A program made the translations under genes and the position numbers. Source: Cryobacterium lactosi (GTDB lineage: Bacteria > Actinomycetota > Actinomycetes > Actinomycetales > Microbacteriaceae). From it: a DNA stretch of 64,000 bases. The notes beneath the pieces are model-generated. The model was not told where the DNA came from and did no database searches. It saw nothing but the letters and a program-made list of their open reading frames with translations. Shown piece after piece: positions 28,024-38,593 of the stretch. The stretch is taken from positions 310,001-374,000 of the forward strand of contig NZ_SOHM01000007.1 of the NCBI RefSeq assembly GCF_004403945.1, given 5' to 3'. Position 1 is the stretch's first letter. Each line of letters begins with the position of its first letter.

Positions 28024-31000
28024 TGATGGTTCCTTTTTCGCGGGCGACGGCAACGATGACCGGTCCGTGGTTCGCGTAGTGGTCGGCCTCGAAGCGCACG
28101 TAGTGCTCGACGACCGAGCCGGTCAGGCCCTGCAGCCATTCTGCGGGGGTGCCGGCGGCGTCGGCCGAAGCGGTGTGGGTGAGGAAACGGGTGGCGAGGG
28201 TCTCACCGGCGACGTCGACCCCGCTCGCGAGGGCGAATGTGGCGGCGTCGGCCTCGTCGAAGAAGACCAGGTCGAGGCGGATCCGGTCGCTGACCTCGAA
28301 GCCGGCGGACTTGCGGGTGTCCTGCACGGCCCGGATCAGGTCGCGGGCCAAGCCCTCGGCCTCCAGCTCAGGCGTGGTGGTGGTCTCCAGCAACACGAAG
28401 CCGCCGCCGGTGAGCAGGGCGAGGGCGGCGTTGTGCAGCACCGACTCGGCGTCGGCCGAGGTGGAGGCCGCCTGCAACTCCAGGTCGTACTCCCCCGCTT
28501 CCAGGGCGATACCGCCGGCGGTGACCACACCGTCGGTCTCGGACCAGTCTCCGGTGCGGGCGGCCTTGATGACCTGCTGCACCTGCTTGCCGAGCCTGGG
28601 GCCTGCGGCCCTGGCGTTGACGGTGAGCTTGGAGGTGATGCCGTAGCTCTCGGCGCTGTCGGCCTCCTGCTCGACGAGGGTGACCGCCTTGACGTTCAGC
28701 TCGTCGCGCAGGATGCCCTCGAACCCGGCCAGGGCGCTCGTGTCGGTGGTGACCACGGTGAGGTTCGCCAGCGGAAGGCGGACCCGCAGGCCGGCCTTCT
28801 TGCGGAGCGACAGCACGGTGGAGCTGATCAGGCGAACCTGGTCCATGGCCGTGACCAGTCCGGGGTCGGCGGGGAAGACCGTGGCGTCGGGCCAGTCGGT
28901 GAGGTGCACGCTGCGGCCACCGGTCAGTCCCTGCCAGATGCGTTCGCTGATCAGGGGCAGCAGCGGGGCGGCGACCCGTGTCACGGTTTCCAGCACGGTG
29001 TACAGGGTGTCGAAGGCTTCCGACCCGGTGCCGTCGGCGGCGACGCCGCCCCAGAACCTGTCGCGGGAGCGGCGCACGTACCAGTTGGTGAGCACGTCGG
29101 CGAAGTCGCGCAGGCGCGAGGCGGCCAGCGTGCTGTCGAGCTTCTCGAGGTCGCCGGTGACGTCCTCGATGAGGTCGCGGGTCTTGGCCAGCAGGTAGCG
29201 GTCGAGCACATCGGTGGAGTCGGTGCGCCAGGTGGCGGTGTAGCCGGAGGCGTTGGCGTAGAGCGAGAAGAAGTACCAGGTGCTCCACAATGGCAGCAGC
29301 ATCTGGCGGGTGCCCTCGCGGATGCCCTCCTCGGTGACGATGAGGTTGCCGCCGCGGAGAACGGGCGAGCTCATCAGGAACCAGCGCATGGCGTCCGAGC
29401 CGTCGCGGTCGAAGACCTCGTTGACGTTGGGGTAGTTGCGCAGCGACTTGCTCATCTTCTGGCCGTCGTTGCCGAGCACGATGCCGTGGCTGACGACGTT
29501 CTTGAAGGCCGGCCGGTCGAACAGGGCCGTGGAGAGCACGTGCAGCAGGTAGAACCAGCCGCGGGTCTGTCCGATATATTCCACGATGAAGTCGGCCGGG
29601 TTGTGGCTGTCGAACCATTCGCGGTTCTCGAACGGGTAGTGCACCTGGGCGAACGGCATCGAGCCGGAGTCGAACCAGACGTCGAGGACATCCTCGATGC
29701 GCCGCATGGTGGACTGCCCGGTGGGGTCATCGGGGTTCGGCCGGGTGAGTTCGTCGATGTAGGGGCGGTGCAGGTCGGTGGGGCGTACGCCGAAGTCGGC
29801 CTCGAGCTCGTCGAGCGAACCGTAGACGTCGATGCGCGGGTAGGCCGGGTTGTCGCTCTTCCAGACCGGGATGGGCGAGCCCCAGTAACGGTTGCGGCTG
29901 ATCGACCAGTCGCGGGCGTTGCCGATCCACTTGCCGAACTGGCCGTCCTTGACGTTCTCCGGCACCCAGTTCACCTCCTGGTTGAGGTCCACCATACGAT
30001 CGCGGAAGTCGGTGACGCGCACGAACCAGCTCGACACGGCCTTGTAGATCAGCGGGTTGCGGCAGCGCCAGCAGTGCGGGTAGGAGTGCTCGTAGCTGGC
30101 CTGGCGGAGCAGCCGGCCCTGCGACTTGATCAGCTGGGTGAGCGGCTTGTTGGCGTCGCTCCAGAGCTGCCCGGCGACCTCGGTGACCTCGGGCAGGAAC
30201 TTGCCGCCGTCGTCGAGGGACAGGATCACCGGGATGCCGTAGGCCTGGCAGACCGTCTGGTCTTCCTCGCCGTAGGCGGGCGCCTGGTGCACGATACCGG
30301 TGCCGTCGCTGGTGGTGACGTAGTCGGCGACGACGAAACGCCAGGCGTTCTGGGTGCCCCACTCGCTCTCGTCGGCGTAGTAGTCGAAGAGGCGGTCGTA
30401 GGAGACGCCCTCGAGCTCGCGTCCCGTGATGGTGCGGCTGATGGCCGCCGTCGCGTCGGCGGCGCTCTCGTAGCCGAGGTCCTTGGCGTAGCTGCCGACG
30501 AGGTCGATGGCCAGCAGGTATTCGCCGCCAAGAACCTCGGTGGCGGACACGGCGCCGGCCTGTTCACGCAGCACCTCGGCATCCGGAGTGCCGTTGGGGC
30601 CGGCGGGGACGACGGCGTAGACGATGTCAGGGCCCACGGCCAGCGCGAGGTTGGTCGGCAGGGTCCACGGGGTCGTCGTCCAGGCCAGGGCGCGCACCGC
30701 GGTGAGGCCGAGGGTCTCGGCCTTGGCGCCCACGAGCGGGAAGGTGACCGTGACGGTCTGGTCCTGGCGCATCTTGTAGACGTCGTCGTCCATGCGCAGC
30801 TCGTGGTTGGACAGCGGGGTCTGGTCGCGCCAGCAGTACGGCAGCACCCGGTAGCCCTCGTAGGCCAGTCCCTTGGTGTGCAGTTCCTTGAAAGCCCAGA
30901 TCACCGATTCCATGAAGGTGATGTCGAGGGTCTTGTAGTCGTTCTCGAAGTCGACCCAACGGGCCTGGCGGGTGACGTAGGTCTCCCAGTCCTTGGTGTA

Positions 31001-31426
31001 TTCGAGCACCGATTCGCGGGCGACGGCGTTGAACGCGGCCAGGCCCATCTGTTCGATCTGGCTCTTGTCGGTGATGCCGAGCTTCCGCTCCGCCTCCAGC
31101 TCGGCCGGCAGGCCATGGGTGTCCCAGCCGAACCGGCGGTGCACCTGCTTGCCGCGCATGGTCTGGAAACGCGGGAACAGGTCCTTGGCGTAGCCGGTCA
31201 ACAGGTGGCCGTAGTGCGGCAGGCCGTTGGCGAACGGCGGGCCATCGTAGAACACCCACTCGGGGGCGCCCTCGCGGTTGTCGATGGAGGCCTGGAACGT
31301 GCCGTCCTTCGCCCAGAAGTCGAGCACTTCGCCCTCGATCTGGGGGAAGTTCGGTGAGGGAACGACGGCAGCGTCGGGGGTGGCCGGATCGGACTGGTTG
31401 TCTTCGGGGGACTTCGGGTACGTCAT
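28016..31426 (-). CDS. ileS: isoleucyl-tRNA synthetase, long eukaryotic-like type
   Basis: 1136 residues, a class I synthetase: HYGH at 71-74 in [16 protein letters not shown], the editing domain in the middle, KMSKS near 657-661 in [18 protein letters not shown] and a long C-terminal anticodon-binding region. The length and the [12 protein letters not shown] form mark the IleS2 (eukaryotic-like) type, which is known to be naturally less sensitive to mupirocin than the short bacterial type. It is controlled by the T-box upstream. Ribosome-binding site AGGAG, 5 bases before the ATG. Confidence 0.96.
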   Translation of the reverse strand: MTYPKSPEDNQSDPATPDAAVVPSPNFPQIEGEVLDFWAKDGTFQASIDNREGAPEWVFYDGPPFANGLPHYGHLLTGYAKDLFPRFQTMRGKQVHRRFGWDTHGLPAELEAERKLGITDKSQIEQMGLAAFNAVARESVLEYTKDWETYVTRQARWVDFENDYKTLDITFMESVIWAFKELHTKGLAYEGYRVLPYCWRDQTPLSNHELRMDDDVYKMRQDQTVTVTFPLVGAKAETLGLTAVRALAWTTTPWTLPTNLALAVGPDIVYAVVPAGPNGTPDAEVLREQAGAVSATEVLGGEYLLAIDLVGSYAKDLGYESAADATAAISRTITGRELEGVSYDRLFDYYADESEWGTQNAWRFVVADYVTTSDGTGIVHQAPAYGEEDQTVCQAYGIPVILSLDDGGKFLPEVTEVAGQLWSDANKPLTQLIKSQGRLLRQASYEHSYPHCWRCRNPLIYKAVSSWFVRVTDFRDRMVDLNQEVNWVPENVKDGQFGKWIGNARDWSISRNRYWGSPIPVWKSDNPAYPRIDVYGSLDELEADFGVRPTDLHRPYIDELTRPNPDDPTGQSTMRRIEDVLDVWFDSGSMPFAQVHYPFENREWFDSHNPADFIVEYIGQTRGWFYLLHVLSTALFDRPAFKNVVSHGIVLGNDGQKMSKSLRNYPNVNEVFDRDGSDAMRWFLMSSPVLRGGNLIVTEEGIREGTRQMLLPLWSTWYFFSLYANASGYTATWRTDSTDVLDRYLLAKTRDLIEDVTGDLEKLDSTLAASRLRDFADVLTNWYVRRSRDRFWGGVAADGTGSEAFDTLYTVLETVTRVAAPLLPLISERIWQGLTGGRSVHLTDWPDATVFPADPGLVTAMDQVRLISSTVLSLRKKAGLRVRLPLANLTVVTTDTSALAGFEGILRDELNVKAVTLVEQEADSAESYGITSKLTVNARAAGPRLGKQVQQVIKAARTGDWSETDGVVTAGGIALEAGEYDLELQAASTSADAESVLHNAALALLTGGGFVLLETTTTPELEAEGLARDLIRAVQDTRKSAGFEVSDRIRLDLVFFDEADAATFALASGVDVAGETLATRFLTHTASADAAGTPAEWLQGLTGSVVEHYVRFEADHYANHGPVIVAVAREKGTINV

Positions 31427-31429
31427 AGT

Positions 31430-31665
31430 TCTCCTGGACGAGGCGGGTGAAAAGCCGCTGGCCTATTCCACGAGGACGCCCGCCCCGACAGGGCATAACG
31501 CGGTACCACCTCGCTTGCCGTTCCCGTGCAGGCGAACGACCGCTCATACAAAGGCTGTGACGGGCCCGACCCGTTCGGCTCTACTGGCTGGTCTCGCACC
31601 GGGGTGCGATTCCACTGTTCTTCCGAAGACTCCCCGGTGATGGCCGGATCAACGTCGGTTCATAC
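31430..31665 (-). promoter_or_regulatory. T-box leader of ileS (actinobacterial, ultrashort Stem I type)
   Basis: On the minus strand the leader contains GCCATCACCGGGGAGTC with the isoleucine specifier ATC (31641-31639), then the CTTCGGAAGAAC segment, and the T-box itself GCGAGGTGGTACCGCG (31514-31499) whose TGGT can pair with the ACCA end of uncharged tRNA-Ile. Ileucyl T-boxes of actinobacteria have a very short Stem I and act on translation; here the ileS ribosome-binding site lies about 65 bases downstream and no terminator T-tract is seen, which agrees. The boundaries are approximate. Confidence 0.92.
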
Positions 31666-31697
31666 TACCGCGCCCGTCGACTCTGGCGCCGGGCGGG

Positions 31698-32312
31698 TCA
31701 GCCGTGATCGAGAACAGGACCGAATCCGGCGCAGACCGGAGTGATCGCCGCATCCACATAGGCGGCCAGATCGCCGCGCGCGACTCCGGCGCCGGCCCAC
31801 TCCGTGGCGGCAGCGGCCGCGGCGGCCACTACGGCGGTGGAGAAGGCGCGCCCTACCGGGTCGGTGTCGGCGGAGTGCCCGGGACGGGCCCCCACGAATT
31901 CCCGCACCAGGCCCACCTGCACCAGAAACCGGGCGAGGGCGGATGCCTCCAGCTCGCTGGCCGTGGCCATCAGCTCGTATTGGGTGACGGACCAGGGCAC
32001 CCGGCCGGGCCCGAACCCCGCGGCCACCCGCAGCAGCGCCTGACGCACCGCACCGGTCACGGCGGCGCTGCGGTCACACTCGGCGAGCGCGTCTGGCAGG
32101 GCGGCGAGGCCCGCATCGACATCCACCCAGAGCAGGTCGCTTTTGGCGGAGAAGTAGTTGAAGAACGTGTTGCGGCTCACGCCGGCTCGCCGCGCGATGT
32201 CACCGATGGTGGTCTTGGCGTAGGTCTGCTCGAGGAACAGCTCGGCGGCGGCCTCTTCGAGCATCGCCCGGGAGGAGCCGCGAGGGCGGCCGACGGTGCG
32301 GGAATCGTTCAT
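31698..32312 (-). CDS. TetR family transcriptional regulator
   Basis: 204 residues from the ATG at 32312. The N-terminal helix-turn-helix is complete: SSRAMLEEAAAELFLEQTYAKTTIGDIARRAGVSRNTFFNYFSAKSDLLW (about 12-60). The rest is the ligand-binding helical domain. It is divergent from the importer operon with a palindromic operator in between, so it most likely represses itself and that operon. The effector may be the imported substrate. Confidence 0.88.
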   Translation of the reverse strand: MNDSRTVGRPRGSSRAMLEEAAAELFLEQTYAKTTIGDIARRAGVSRNTFFNYFSAKSDLLWVDVDAGLAALPDALAECDRSAAVTGAVRQALLRVAAGFGPGRVPWSVTQYELMATASELEASALARFLVQVGLVREFVGARPGHSADTDPVGRAFSTAVVAAAAAAATEWAGAGVARGDLAAYVDAAITPVCAGFGPVLDHG

Positions 32313-32354
32313 GGTTCTTTCGTGTTCTACGATGGGACTCGACGTCTTCGGTTT

Positions 32355-32369
32355 TTGGACCGAGTCCAA
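32355..32369. promoter_or_regulatory. palindromic operator TTGGAC-CGA-GTCCAA
   Basis: Perfect 6-base arms around 3 bases in the 166-base interval between the TetR gene and the importer. AATAAT (32368-32373) at its edge resembles a -10 box for the importer operon. A second element GGACTCG (32335-32341) repeats one arm upstream. Confidence 0.65.
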
Positions 32370-32478
32370 TAATGGCACAGCAGCCCTCGAAGCAGACATC
32401 ATGGCCGGTCCCCCGGCCGCCCGACCGTCGACGCCCGTCTCCCCCCAGCATTCCGCACCCGTGAAAAGAGCCCATCGC

Positions 32479-34158
32479 ATGCCCCGTCCGGCACTCGTTC
32501 GATCCATACCGCTCCTCTCGACCCGGCGCCCGCTCGGCGTGGCCCTCGCGGCCGGCGTCACCGTCCTCGGCCTTGCGCTCACCGGCTGCACCAGCGCCGC
32601 CCCCCAGGCCTCGTCGACCCCGACGGCGGGTGGAACCCTCACCTACGCCTCCGGCGACGCGGAACCCACCTGCCTCGACCCGCACGTGGGCGGCAACTAC
32701 CCGCAGGCCCTGGTGAGCACCCAGTACCTCGAATCGCTGGTCTCCCTCGACTCGAAGGGCACCGTCATCCCCTGGCTGGCCGACAGCTGGACCGTCAGTG
32801 ACGACGGCTTGACCTGGGAGTTCACGCTGCGCGACGGCGTCACCTTCTCCGACGGCACGCCGCTGGACGCCGCGGCCGTGCAGGCCAACATCGCCCACCT
32901 GCAGGACCCCGCGACCGGGTCGTCCACGGGCTACCTGGCCCTGGCGAAGGTCACCGGCACCGAGGCCGTCTCCGACTCGGTTGTGCGTTTCACGCTTTCC
33001 CAGCCAGACAGTGCCCTGCTCGAGTCGCTCTCCCAGCCGTGGCTGGGCATCGAGTCCCCCACCGCACTGGAGCGCAGCCAGGATGACAACTGCGCCGCCC
33101 CGGTGGGCACCGGACCGTTCGTCGTCGACTCCTGGGTGAAGCAGAACGCGATCACCCTGGTGCGGAACGACGACTACACCTCCCCGCCCGCCGACGCCGA
33201 GCACGACGGACCGGCCTACCTCGACACCATCGTCTGGCGCTTCATCCCCGATTCGGCCTCCCGCTATGCCGCGCTGCAGGCCGGCGAGGTAAACGTGATC
33301 GACAACGCCCAGCCCGACACGATCGCCCAGGCCGAGCAGAGCGATTCCATCGTGCACCTGGATGCCCCACGGCCCGGCGCCTCCAACCGGATCGAGCTGA
33401 ACTCGGGCAAGGCACCGTTCAACGATGCGGCCGTGCGCGAGGCGTTCATCCGCTCGGCGAATGTCGACGACGCCGTTGCATCCCTGTTCCAGGGCAGCGC
33501 GGAGCGCTCCTACTCGGCCCTGTCGAGCGTCGAGCCCCTCGGCGTCTCGCGCCAGGAGCTCTTCGACTACGACCCCGCGGCCGCCGCTACCCTGCTCGAT
33601 GAAGCCGGCTGGTCCGAGAAGGACGCTGACGGGTACCGCACCAAGGACGGCGTGCGCCTCACCGTGGTCTTCCCGGTGAGCACCAACCAGTCCATCCCGG
33701 CCGAGCAGTCCCTGTTCGAACAGATCCAGGCGACCGCCAAGGAGACCGGGTTCGACGTGCAGCTGACCAAGCTCGATCTCTCCAGCTGGTACACGGCCCT
33801 CGGCAGCAACGCCTACGACGCCGTGAGCGCGCCCTATACCAAAGTCGGGCCCGACGTCCTGCGGATCCTCTTCCACTCCGACGGCATCACCCCGGCACCG
33901 AGCGGCTATTTCGCCAACCACGCCCAGGTGAACGACCCGGAGCTTGACTCGCTCCTCACCCTCGCCGACCAGACCAATGACGCCGACGAACGCTCCGCGC
34001 TCTACGCCGACGCGCAGGACCTCATCCTCGAGGGCTTCTACATCCTGCCGCTCTACGACCAGCAGAACCACTTCCTGCTCGGCACGGCCGTCCAGGGCGC
34101 CCGCGCCCTGCCGACGGTGTCGACGCCCACCTTCTACGACGCATGGCTGAGCCGCTGA
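32479..34158 (+). CDS. ABC importer substrate-binding lipoprotein (family 5, peptide/nickel type)
   Basis: 559 residues from the ATG at 32479 (in-frame starts at 32401 and GTG 32461 are alternatives). A lipoprotein signal peptide ends in the lipobox LALTGC with Cys37, followed by GGTLTYASGDAEPTCLDPHVGG, the SBP family 5 opening, and LADSWTVSDDGLTWEFTLRDGVTFSDGTPLDAAAV. It captures the substrate outside the membrane. Oligopeptide, dipeptide, nickel and opine binders share this family, so the ligand is unknown. First gene of a four-gene operon. Confidence 0.9.
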   Translation: MPRPALVRSIPLLSTRRPLGVALAAGVTVLGLALTGCTSAAPQASSTPTAGGTLTYASGDAEPTCLDPHVGGNYPQALVSTQYLESLVSLDSKGTVIPWLADSWTVSDDGLTWEFTLRDGVTFSDGTPLDAAAVQANIAHLQDPATGSSTGYLALAKVTGTEAVSDSVVRFTLSQPDSALLESLSQPWLGIESPTALERSQDDNCAAPVGTGPFVVDSWVKQNAITLVRNDDYTSPPADAEHDGPAYLDTIVWRFIPDSASRYAALQAGEVNVIDNAQPDTIAQAEQSDSIVHLDAPRPGASNRIELNSGKAPFNDAAVREAFIRSANVDDAVASLFQGSAERSYSALSSVEPLGVSRQELFDYDPAAAATLLDEAGWSEKDADGYRTKDGVRLTVVFPVSTNQSIPAEQSLFEQIQATAKETGFDVQLTKLDLSSWYTALGSNAYDAVSAPYTKVGPDVLRILFHSDGITPAPSGYFANHAQVNDPELDSLLTLADQTNDADERSALYADAQDLILEGFYILPLYDQQNHFLLGTAVQGARALPTVSTPTFYDAWLSR

Positions 34159-35159
34159 CGGTTGCCCGCAGCTCCGGCGGGCGGCGCGTCCGGCGGCTCG
34201 GCGTGCTGATCGGCTGGCCGCTCGCACGGAGGCTCGGCGGCGCCGTCTTCGTGCTGTGGGCGGTCGCCACGCTCACCTTCTTCGCCGTCCGGCTGATCCC
34301 CGGTGACCCTGCCGAAGCCATCCTCGGCGGGCCGGGGTCGCAGACCTCACCTGAGGCTCTCGCGGCTGTGCGCGCCGAGTACGGTCTCGACCAGCCTGTC
34401 TTCCTGCAGTACCTCGCCCAGCTGGGCCGCCTCGCCACGGGCGACCTGGGCCGCTCGTACGCCCTGAACATGGACGTGGGTCCCCTGGTGCTCAGCCAGC
34501 TCGGCGGCACCCTGCTGCTGGCGGTGTTGTCCCTCACCGTCGCCTGGCTCCTCGCCCTCGGCCTGGCCACCTGGTCCACCGGACGTGGCGCGATGGCCCG
34601 GCGCATCGGATCGGGCCTGGAGATCGTCGCGGCGGCGCTGCCGCACTTCTGGCTGGCCACGACCCTCATAGTGGTCGCCAGTGTCTGGTGGGGCATCCTG
34701 CCGCCGATCAGCACCGCGGATGCGCGCGGCCTCGTGCTGCCGGTGCTCACCTTGGCCATCCCCCTGGCCGGGTTTCTCGGCCAGGTGATGCGGGAGAGCC
34801 TGACCACGGCCCTGGAGTCCCCGTTCGTGCTCTCGGCCCGCGCCCGCGGGGAGAGCGAGCGCGGTGTTCTGTGGCGCCACGCTCTCCGGCACGCGGCCCT
34901 GCCCGCCATCGGCCTGTCCGGCTGGGCCTTCGGCTCACTGATCAGCGGCGCCGTGGTGGTCGAGACCGTCTTCGCCCGCCCAGGACTCGGCCGCACCCTG
35001 CTCAACGCCGTCACGGTGCGCGACGTACCCGTGGTGATCGGAGTTGTGATGGTCGTCGCGCTCGCCTACATCCTCATGACGATCCTCACCGACCTGGCCT
35101 CCCGCCTGGCCGATCCGCGCCCCACGACAAACACCCGCACCCCCGGAGGAGCACAGTGA
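34143..35159 (+). CDS. ABC importer permease 1 (DppB/OppB type)
   Basis: 338 residues with about six transmembrane helices. The DppB-like N terminus FFAVRLIPGDPAEAILGGPGS and the EAA-type coupling loop (ARARGESERGVLWRHALRHAALP, about 236-258) are clear. The start overlaps the end of the binding-protein gene by 16 bases. Works as a heterodimer with the next permease. Confidence 0.9.
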   Translation: MAEPLTVARSSGGRRVRRLGVLIGWPLARRLGGAVFVLWAVATLTFFAVRLIPGDPAEAILGGPGSQTSPEALAAVRAEYGLDQPVFLQYLAQLGRLATGDLGRSYALNMDVGPLVLSQLGGTLLLAVLSLTVAWLLALGLATWSTGRGAMARRIGSGLEIVAAALPHFWLATTLIVVASVWWGILPPISTADARGLVLPVLTLAIPLAGFLGQVMRESLTTALESPFVLSARARGESERGVLWRHALRHAALPAIGLSGWAFGSLISGAVVVETVFARPGLGRTLLNAVTVRDVPVVIGVVMVVALAYILMTILTDLASRLADPRPTTNTRTPGGAQ

Positions 35160-36049
35160 GCGAACTCGAGATCACCGCCTCCGCAGCCGGCCGGCCGGGT
35201 GCTCAGGATGCAGAACAGAGCGGCCGACCGGCTGAAGCCGCTCGGCGTCCCCGGATCAACGCCGTCGAGATCGCGGCCGGCCTGCTCGCCCTGCTGCTGC
35301 TGACTGCGGCCATCGCCCCCCAGTTGCTGGCACCGGGAGATCCGCTCGCGATCGACCCGCTGTCGGCATTCGGTGCGCCATCCTGGACGCATTGGTTCGG
35401 CACCGACGAGTCCGGCCGGGACATCTATACCCGGGTGATCGACGGCGCCCGCGACTCGCTCGTGATCGGCGTCTCGGCCACCCTGATCGGGTTGGGCCTC
35501 GGCGCCGTGCTCGGAACCGCCGCCGGCACGCTGGGCGCCGCCGTGGACTTCACGGTCAACAGGTTCCTCGAGGTGCTGTTCGCCTTCCCCGGCCTGCTGC
35601 TCGCGCTCCTGTTCATCCTCGTCTTCGGCCCAGGAGCCGGCAGCGCGATCGTGGCCGTCGGGCTGTCGACGGCACCGGGATACGCGCGCATCATCCGTGC
35701 CCAGCTGGTGCGGGTGCGCTCCTCCGCGTTCGTCGAGGCCGCCACGGTGCAGGGCCTGAGCCGCGCGCGCATCCTCGGCCGGCACATCCTGCCCAACACC
35801 CTGGCGCCCCTGCTCGTTCTCGGCACCCTCGGTGTGGGCCAGGCCATCGTCTGGGCCGCCGCCCTGAGCTACCTGGGCCTGGGCGCCCAGCCGCCGGCGG
35901 CCGAATGGGGCGCGATGCTCGCGGCCGGCCGCACGTACATCACATCAGCGTGGTGGATGAGTTTCTTCCCCGGCCTGTTCATCGTGCTGACCGCCGTGTG
36001 CGCCACGGCCCTTGGGCGAGCGATCGAACGCCGGATGAGGCACGCATGA
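35156..36049 (+). CDS. ABC importer permease 2 (DppC/OppC type)
   Basis: 297 residues from a GTG at 35156 with a strong GGAGGA upstream, overlapping the previous gene by 4 bases. Sequence HWFGTDESGRDIYTRVIDGARDSLVIG is the DppC signature; the EAA loop is EAATVQGLSRARILGRHILPN. Five to six transmembrane helices follow a disordered N terminus. Confidence 0.9.
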   Translation: MSELEITASAAGRPGAQDAEQSGRPAEAARRPRINAVEIAAGLLALLLLTAAIAPQLLAPGDPLAIDPLSAFGAPSWTHWFGTDESGRDIYTRVIDGARDSLVIGVSATLIGLGLGAVLGTAAGTLGAAVDFTVNRFLEVLFAFPGLLLALLFILVFGPGAGSAIVAVGLSTAPGYARIIRAQLVRVRSSAFVEAATVQGLSRARILGRHILPNTLAPLLVLGTLGVGQAIVWAAALSYLGLGAQPPAAEWGAMLAAGRTYITSAWWMSFFPGLFIVLTAVCATALGRAIERRMRHA

Positions 36050-37812
36050 GCGCCGCCGACGCTGTCCCGCTGGCCGTGCCGATGAGCGGCCGGCCCGCGC
36101 CGGCGCTGCGCGTCCGGAATCTCTCCGTCGGGTTCGGCTCCCAGACCGTGGTGCGCGGCGTGTCCCTGGAGCTGGCACCGGGCGAATGCCTGGCGATCGT
36201 CGGCGAGTCCGGGTCGGGCAAGAGCGTCACCGCCCGCAGCCTGCTGGGTCTCGCCGGGGCCGGCGCGCAGGTCAGCGCCGACGAAATCAGCCTGGCCGGC
36301 GAATCGGTGCTCGGCCTCAACGAGTCCGCCTGGCGCCGACGCCGGGGCCGTGACGTGGGCCTGGTACTGCAGGATGCTCTCGCCTCGCTCGACCCGCTTC
36401 GCCCGATTGCGCGGGAGATCGGTGACTCGCTGCGCCTCCACACGAAGCTCGACGGTGCTGCCCGCAGCAGACGGGTGCTCGAGGTCCTCACCGCCGTCGG
36501 CCTGCCCGACCCCGAACTCTACGCCGGCCGGTTGTCCGGGGAGCTCTCCGGCGGCCAGCGCCAGCGGGCGCTCATCGCGGCCGCGCTCGCCCTCGATCCC
36601 CCGCTGCTGATCGCCGACGAACCCACCACGGCGCTGGACGTCACCGTGCAGGCCCAGGTGCTCGACCTGCTCGAGGAGATCCGCGACCGCGGCACCGCCA
36701 TCCTGCTGATCAGCCACGACCTCGCCGTGGTCAGCCGCATCGCCAACCGGATCGCGGTCATGCACGACGGCCGGATCATCGAGACCGGAACGCCGAACGA
36801 GGTGCTCGGTCGCCCCACGCACCCCGAGACGCGGCGGATGCTCGCCGCGGTTCCCGTGGACAAGCCGCGGGGAACCAGGCTGGCGCCCGCACCGGAACCG
36901 TTACTCACACCGGAGCAGACCGCCGGGGCGGGCCGTCTGCGCGTGGCCGAACGCCCGAGTGCGCCGGCAACTGAGGTGACCTCCGGGTCCCCGGGCGCCG
37001 CTCCCGACGCCCGGACGCCCTCCAGTCCCGACCTGGCCCTGGAGGGCATCGGGCTGAACAAGACCTTCCGAGGTCCGCACGGCACCGTGCAGCATGCCGT
37101 CGACGACGTGAACTTCAGCCTGCCGCGCGGCCGCACCCTGGGCATCGTGGGCGAGTCCGGCTCGGGCAAGACCACCACGGCCCGTCTGGCCCTGGCGCTC
37201 ACTCCGGCGGACTCGGGCGTGGTGCGGCTCCTCGGCGAACCGTGGAGCGTGTTGCCCGAGAAACAGCGCCGCGCTCGGCGCAGATTAGTAGGAGCCGTGT
37301 ACCAGGATGTGCTCGCCTCCTTCGACCCCAGGCTGAGCGTGCGCGAGATCCTGCGGCACGCTGTGGCCGTCGCCGCACCCGACGGGCGCGACGGGGCCAA
37401 CCGCCGGGCCGGCGAGGCGCGGGTGGGCGCACTGCTGGACGATGTCGGCCTGTCGGCCGCCCTGCTCGACCGTCGGCCGACCGATCTGTCGGGAGGGCAA
37501 CGACAGCGGGTGGGCATAGCCCGCGCACTGGCCTCCCGTCCGCAGATCCTGATCTGCGATGAGCCGGTGTCCGCGCTCGATGTGAGTGTGCAGGCCCAGG
37601 TTCTCGACCTGCTCGACGAGCTTCAGCGCGAGCTGGCGCTGACCCTGCTGTTCATCTCGCACGACCTGGGTGTGATCCAGCACGTCAGCGACCAGGTCGC
37701 CGTGATGCACGCTGGCCGCATCGTCGAGACGGGACCGGCGGAGCAGGTCTTTGCGCAACCGGCCCATCCGTACACCGAGGCCTTGCTCGCGGCGGTGCCC
37801 CGGCTCGTCTGA
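36046..37812 (+). CDS. ABC importer dual ATPase (DppD-DppF fusion)
   Basis: 588 residues with two complete ATPase domains. First half: Walker A GESGSGKS (53-60), [31 protein letters not shown]. Second half: [10 protein letters not shown] (about 368-377), [32 protein letters not shown] disordered Pro/Ala linker (about 270-335) joins them. In Dpp/Opp systems the two ATPases are usually separate genes; here they are fused. Its ATG overlaps the permease stop (ATGA), so all four genes are coupled. Confidence 0.92.
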   Translation: MSAADAVPLAVPMSGRPAPALRVRNLSVGFGSQTVVRGVSLELAPGECLAIVGESGSGKSVTARSLLGLAGAGAQVSADEISLAGESVLGLNESAWRRRRGRDVGLVLQDALASLDPLRPIAREIGDSLRLHTKLDGAARSRRVLEVLTAVGLPDPELYAGRLSGELSGGQRQRALIAAALALDPPLLIADEPTTALDVTVQAQVLDLLEEIRDRGTAILLISHDLAVVSRIANRIAVMHDGRIIETGTPNEVLGRPTHPETRRMLAAVPVDKPRGTRLAPAPEPLLTPEQTAGAGRLRVAERPSAPATEVTSGSPGAAPDARTPSSPDLALEGIGLNKTFRGPHGTVQHAVDDVNFSLPRGRTLGIVGESGSGKTTTARLALALTPADSGVVRLLGEPWSVLPEKQRRARRRLVGAVYQDVLASFDPRLSVREILRHAVAVAAPDGRDGANRRAGEARVGALLDDVGLSAALLDRRPTDLSGGQRQRVGIARALASRPQILICDEPVSALDVSVQAQVLDLLDELQRELALTLLFISHDLGVIQHVSDQVAVMHAGRIVETGPAEQVFAQPAHPYTEALLAAVPRLV

Positions 37813-37846
37813 TCCGGCTCCCTCCGGTCCAGGTCCATCGAGCGAT

Positions 37847-38593
37847 CTAGGCGAGCCGGGCACGGCGAGCCGGATCACCTGCCGACGCCGTCGGGCCTGC
37901 CACCACCGCCCAGGTGATGGGAACATCGCGCATGACGAGGACGCTGTCGAGGGTGGCCGTGCCGGCGGGGAGGGCGGCGAAGAACGAGGACCGCACCGCC
38001 CGGGCCCGGCCCGGCGTGACCTGCCATCGCGTCGTCTCGAGGCGCAATCCCTCGAGGCGGCGACCGTCCCGGCTCGGCGACCAGCCCACGGCCCCGTTCC
38101 GGAAGAACGCCGAGGCGTCCTCAACGCTCGCGAAGAGGTCACTTGTCCAGTCCTCTGTGAGGTCGACCGCCGCGTGCACGTGGGTGCCTGGGGCTGTCAT
38201 GGTCACCTCGATATGGCCATCCGTCTCGTGGCCGGCGAAACGCGCATGGTGATGCACCCCGGGAAGCAGGCGCCCACCCGCGACGACGGGCAGCCAGGAG
38301 GCGCTGTGCCGCTCGGGAATATAGACGCCCACCTGGGTTCCGTGCGCGTCGTCCCACTCCACGGCAATCCGATGCGCGGCGTTCTCGGCGCCCCACCCGA
38401 CTGCCGGGGCGACCCATGCCGGTCGCAGGGAGCCGAGCCGCAGCAGGCACACGCCGGCGACGGCCTGATCGTTCACCAGCTGGGGCCGCAGCCCGGCGGG
38501 AAGCAGCCGGAGTGCCACCTCGGGGTCAACCCGGTAGTTGATCAAAAGGCGACGCTCGATAGTGGCCGCCAGGCGCGGTTTCACGGCCGTCAC
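37847..38593 (-). CDS. DUF2071 (YqjF-like) protein
   Basis: 248 residues from a GTG at 38593 that overlaps the upstream arsR-type stop as GTGA. Family features: ERRLLINYRVDPEVALRLLPAGLRPQ at the start and VGVYIPERHSASWLPVVAGGRLLPG in the middle. DUF2071 proteins are acetoacetate-decarboxylase-like in fold but without a known activity. Coupled translation with a helix-turn-helix regulator suggests it is the regulated gene. Confidence 0.85.
   Translation of the reverse strand: MTAVKPRLAATIERRLLINYRVDPEVALRLLPAGLRPQLVNDQAVAGVCLLRLGSLRPAWVAPAVGWGAENAAHRIAVEWDDAHGTQVGVYIPERHSASWLPVVAGGRLLPGVHHHARFAGHETDGHIEVTMTAPGTHVHAAVDLTEDWTSDLFASVEDASAFFRNGAVGWSPSRDGRRLEGLRLETTRWQVTPGRARAVRSSFFAALPAGTATLDSVLVMRDVPITWAVVAGPTASAGDPARRARLA

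Noticed and set aside
28067-31357. A 1096-codon open frame opposite ileS
   Set aside because: A shadow of the third-position GC bias of ileS; low-complexity composition and no recognisable motif.
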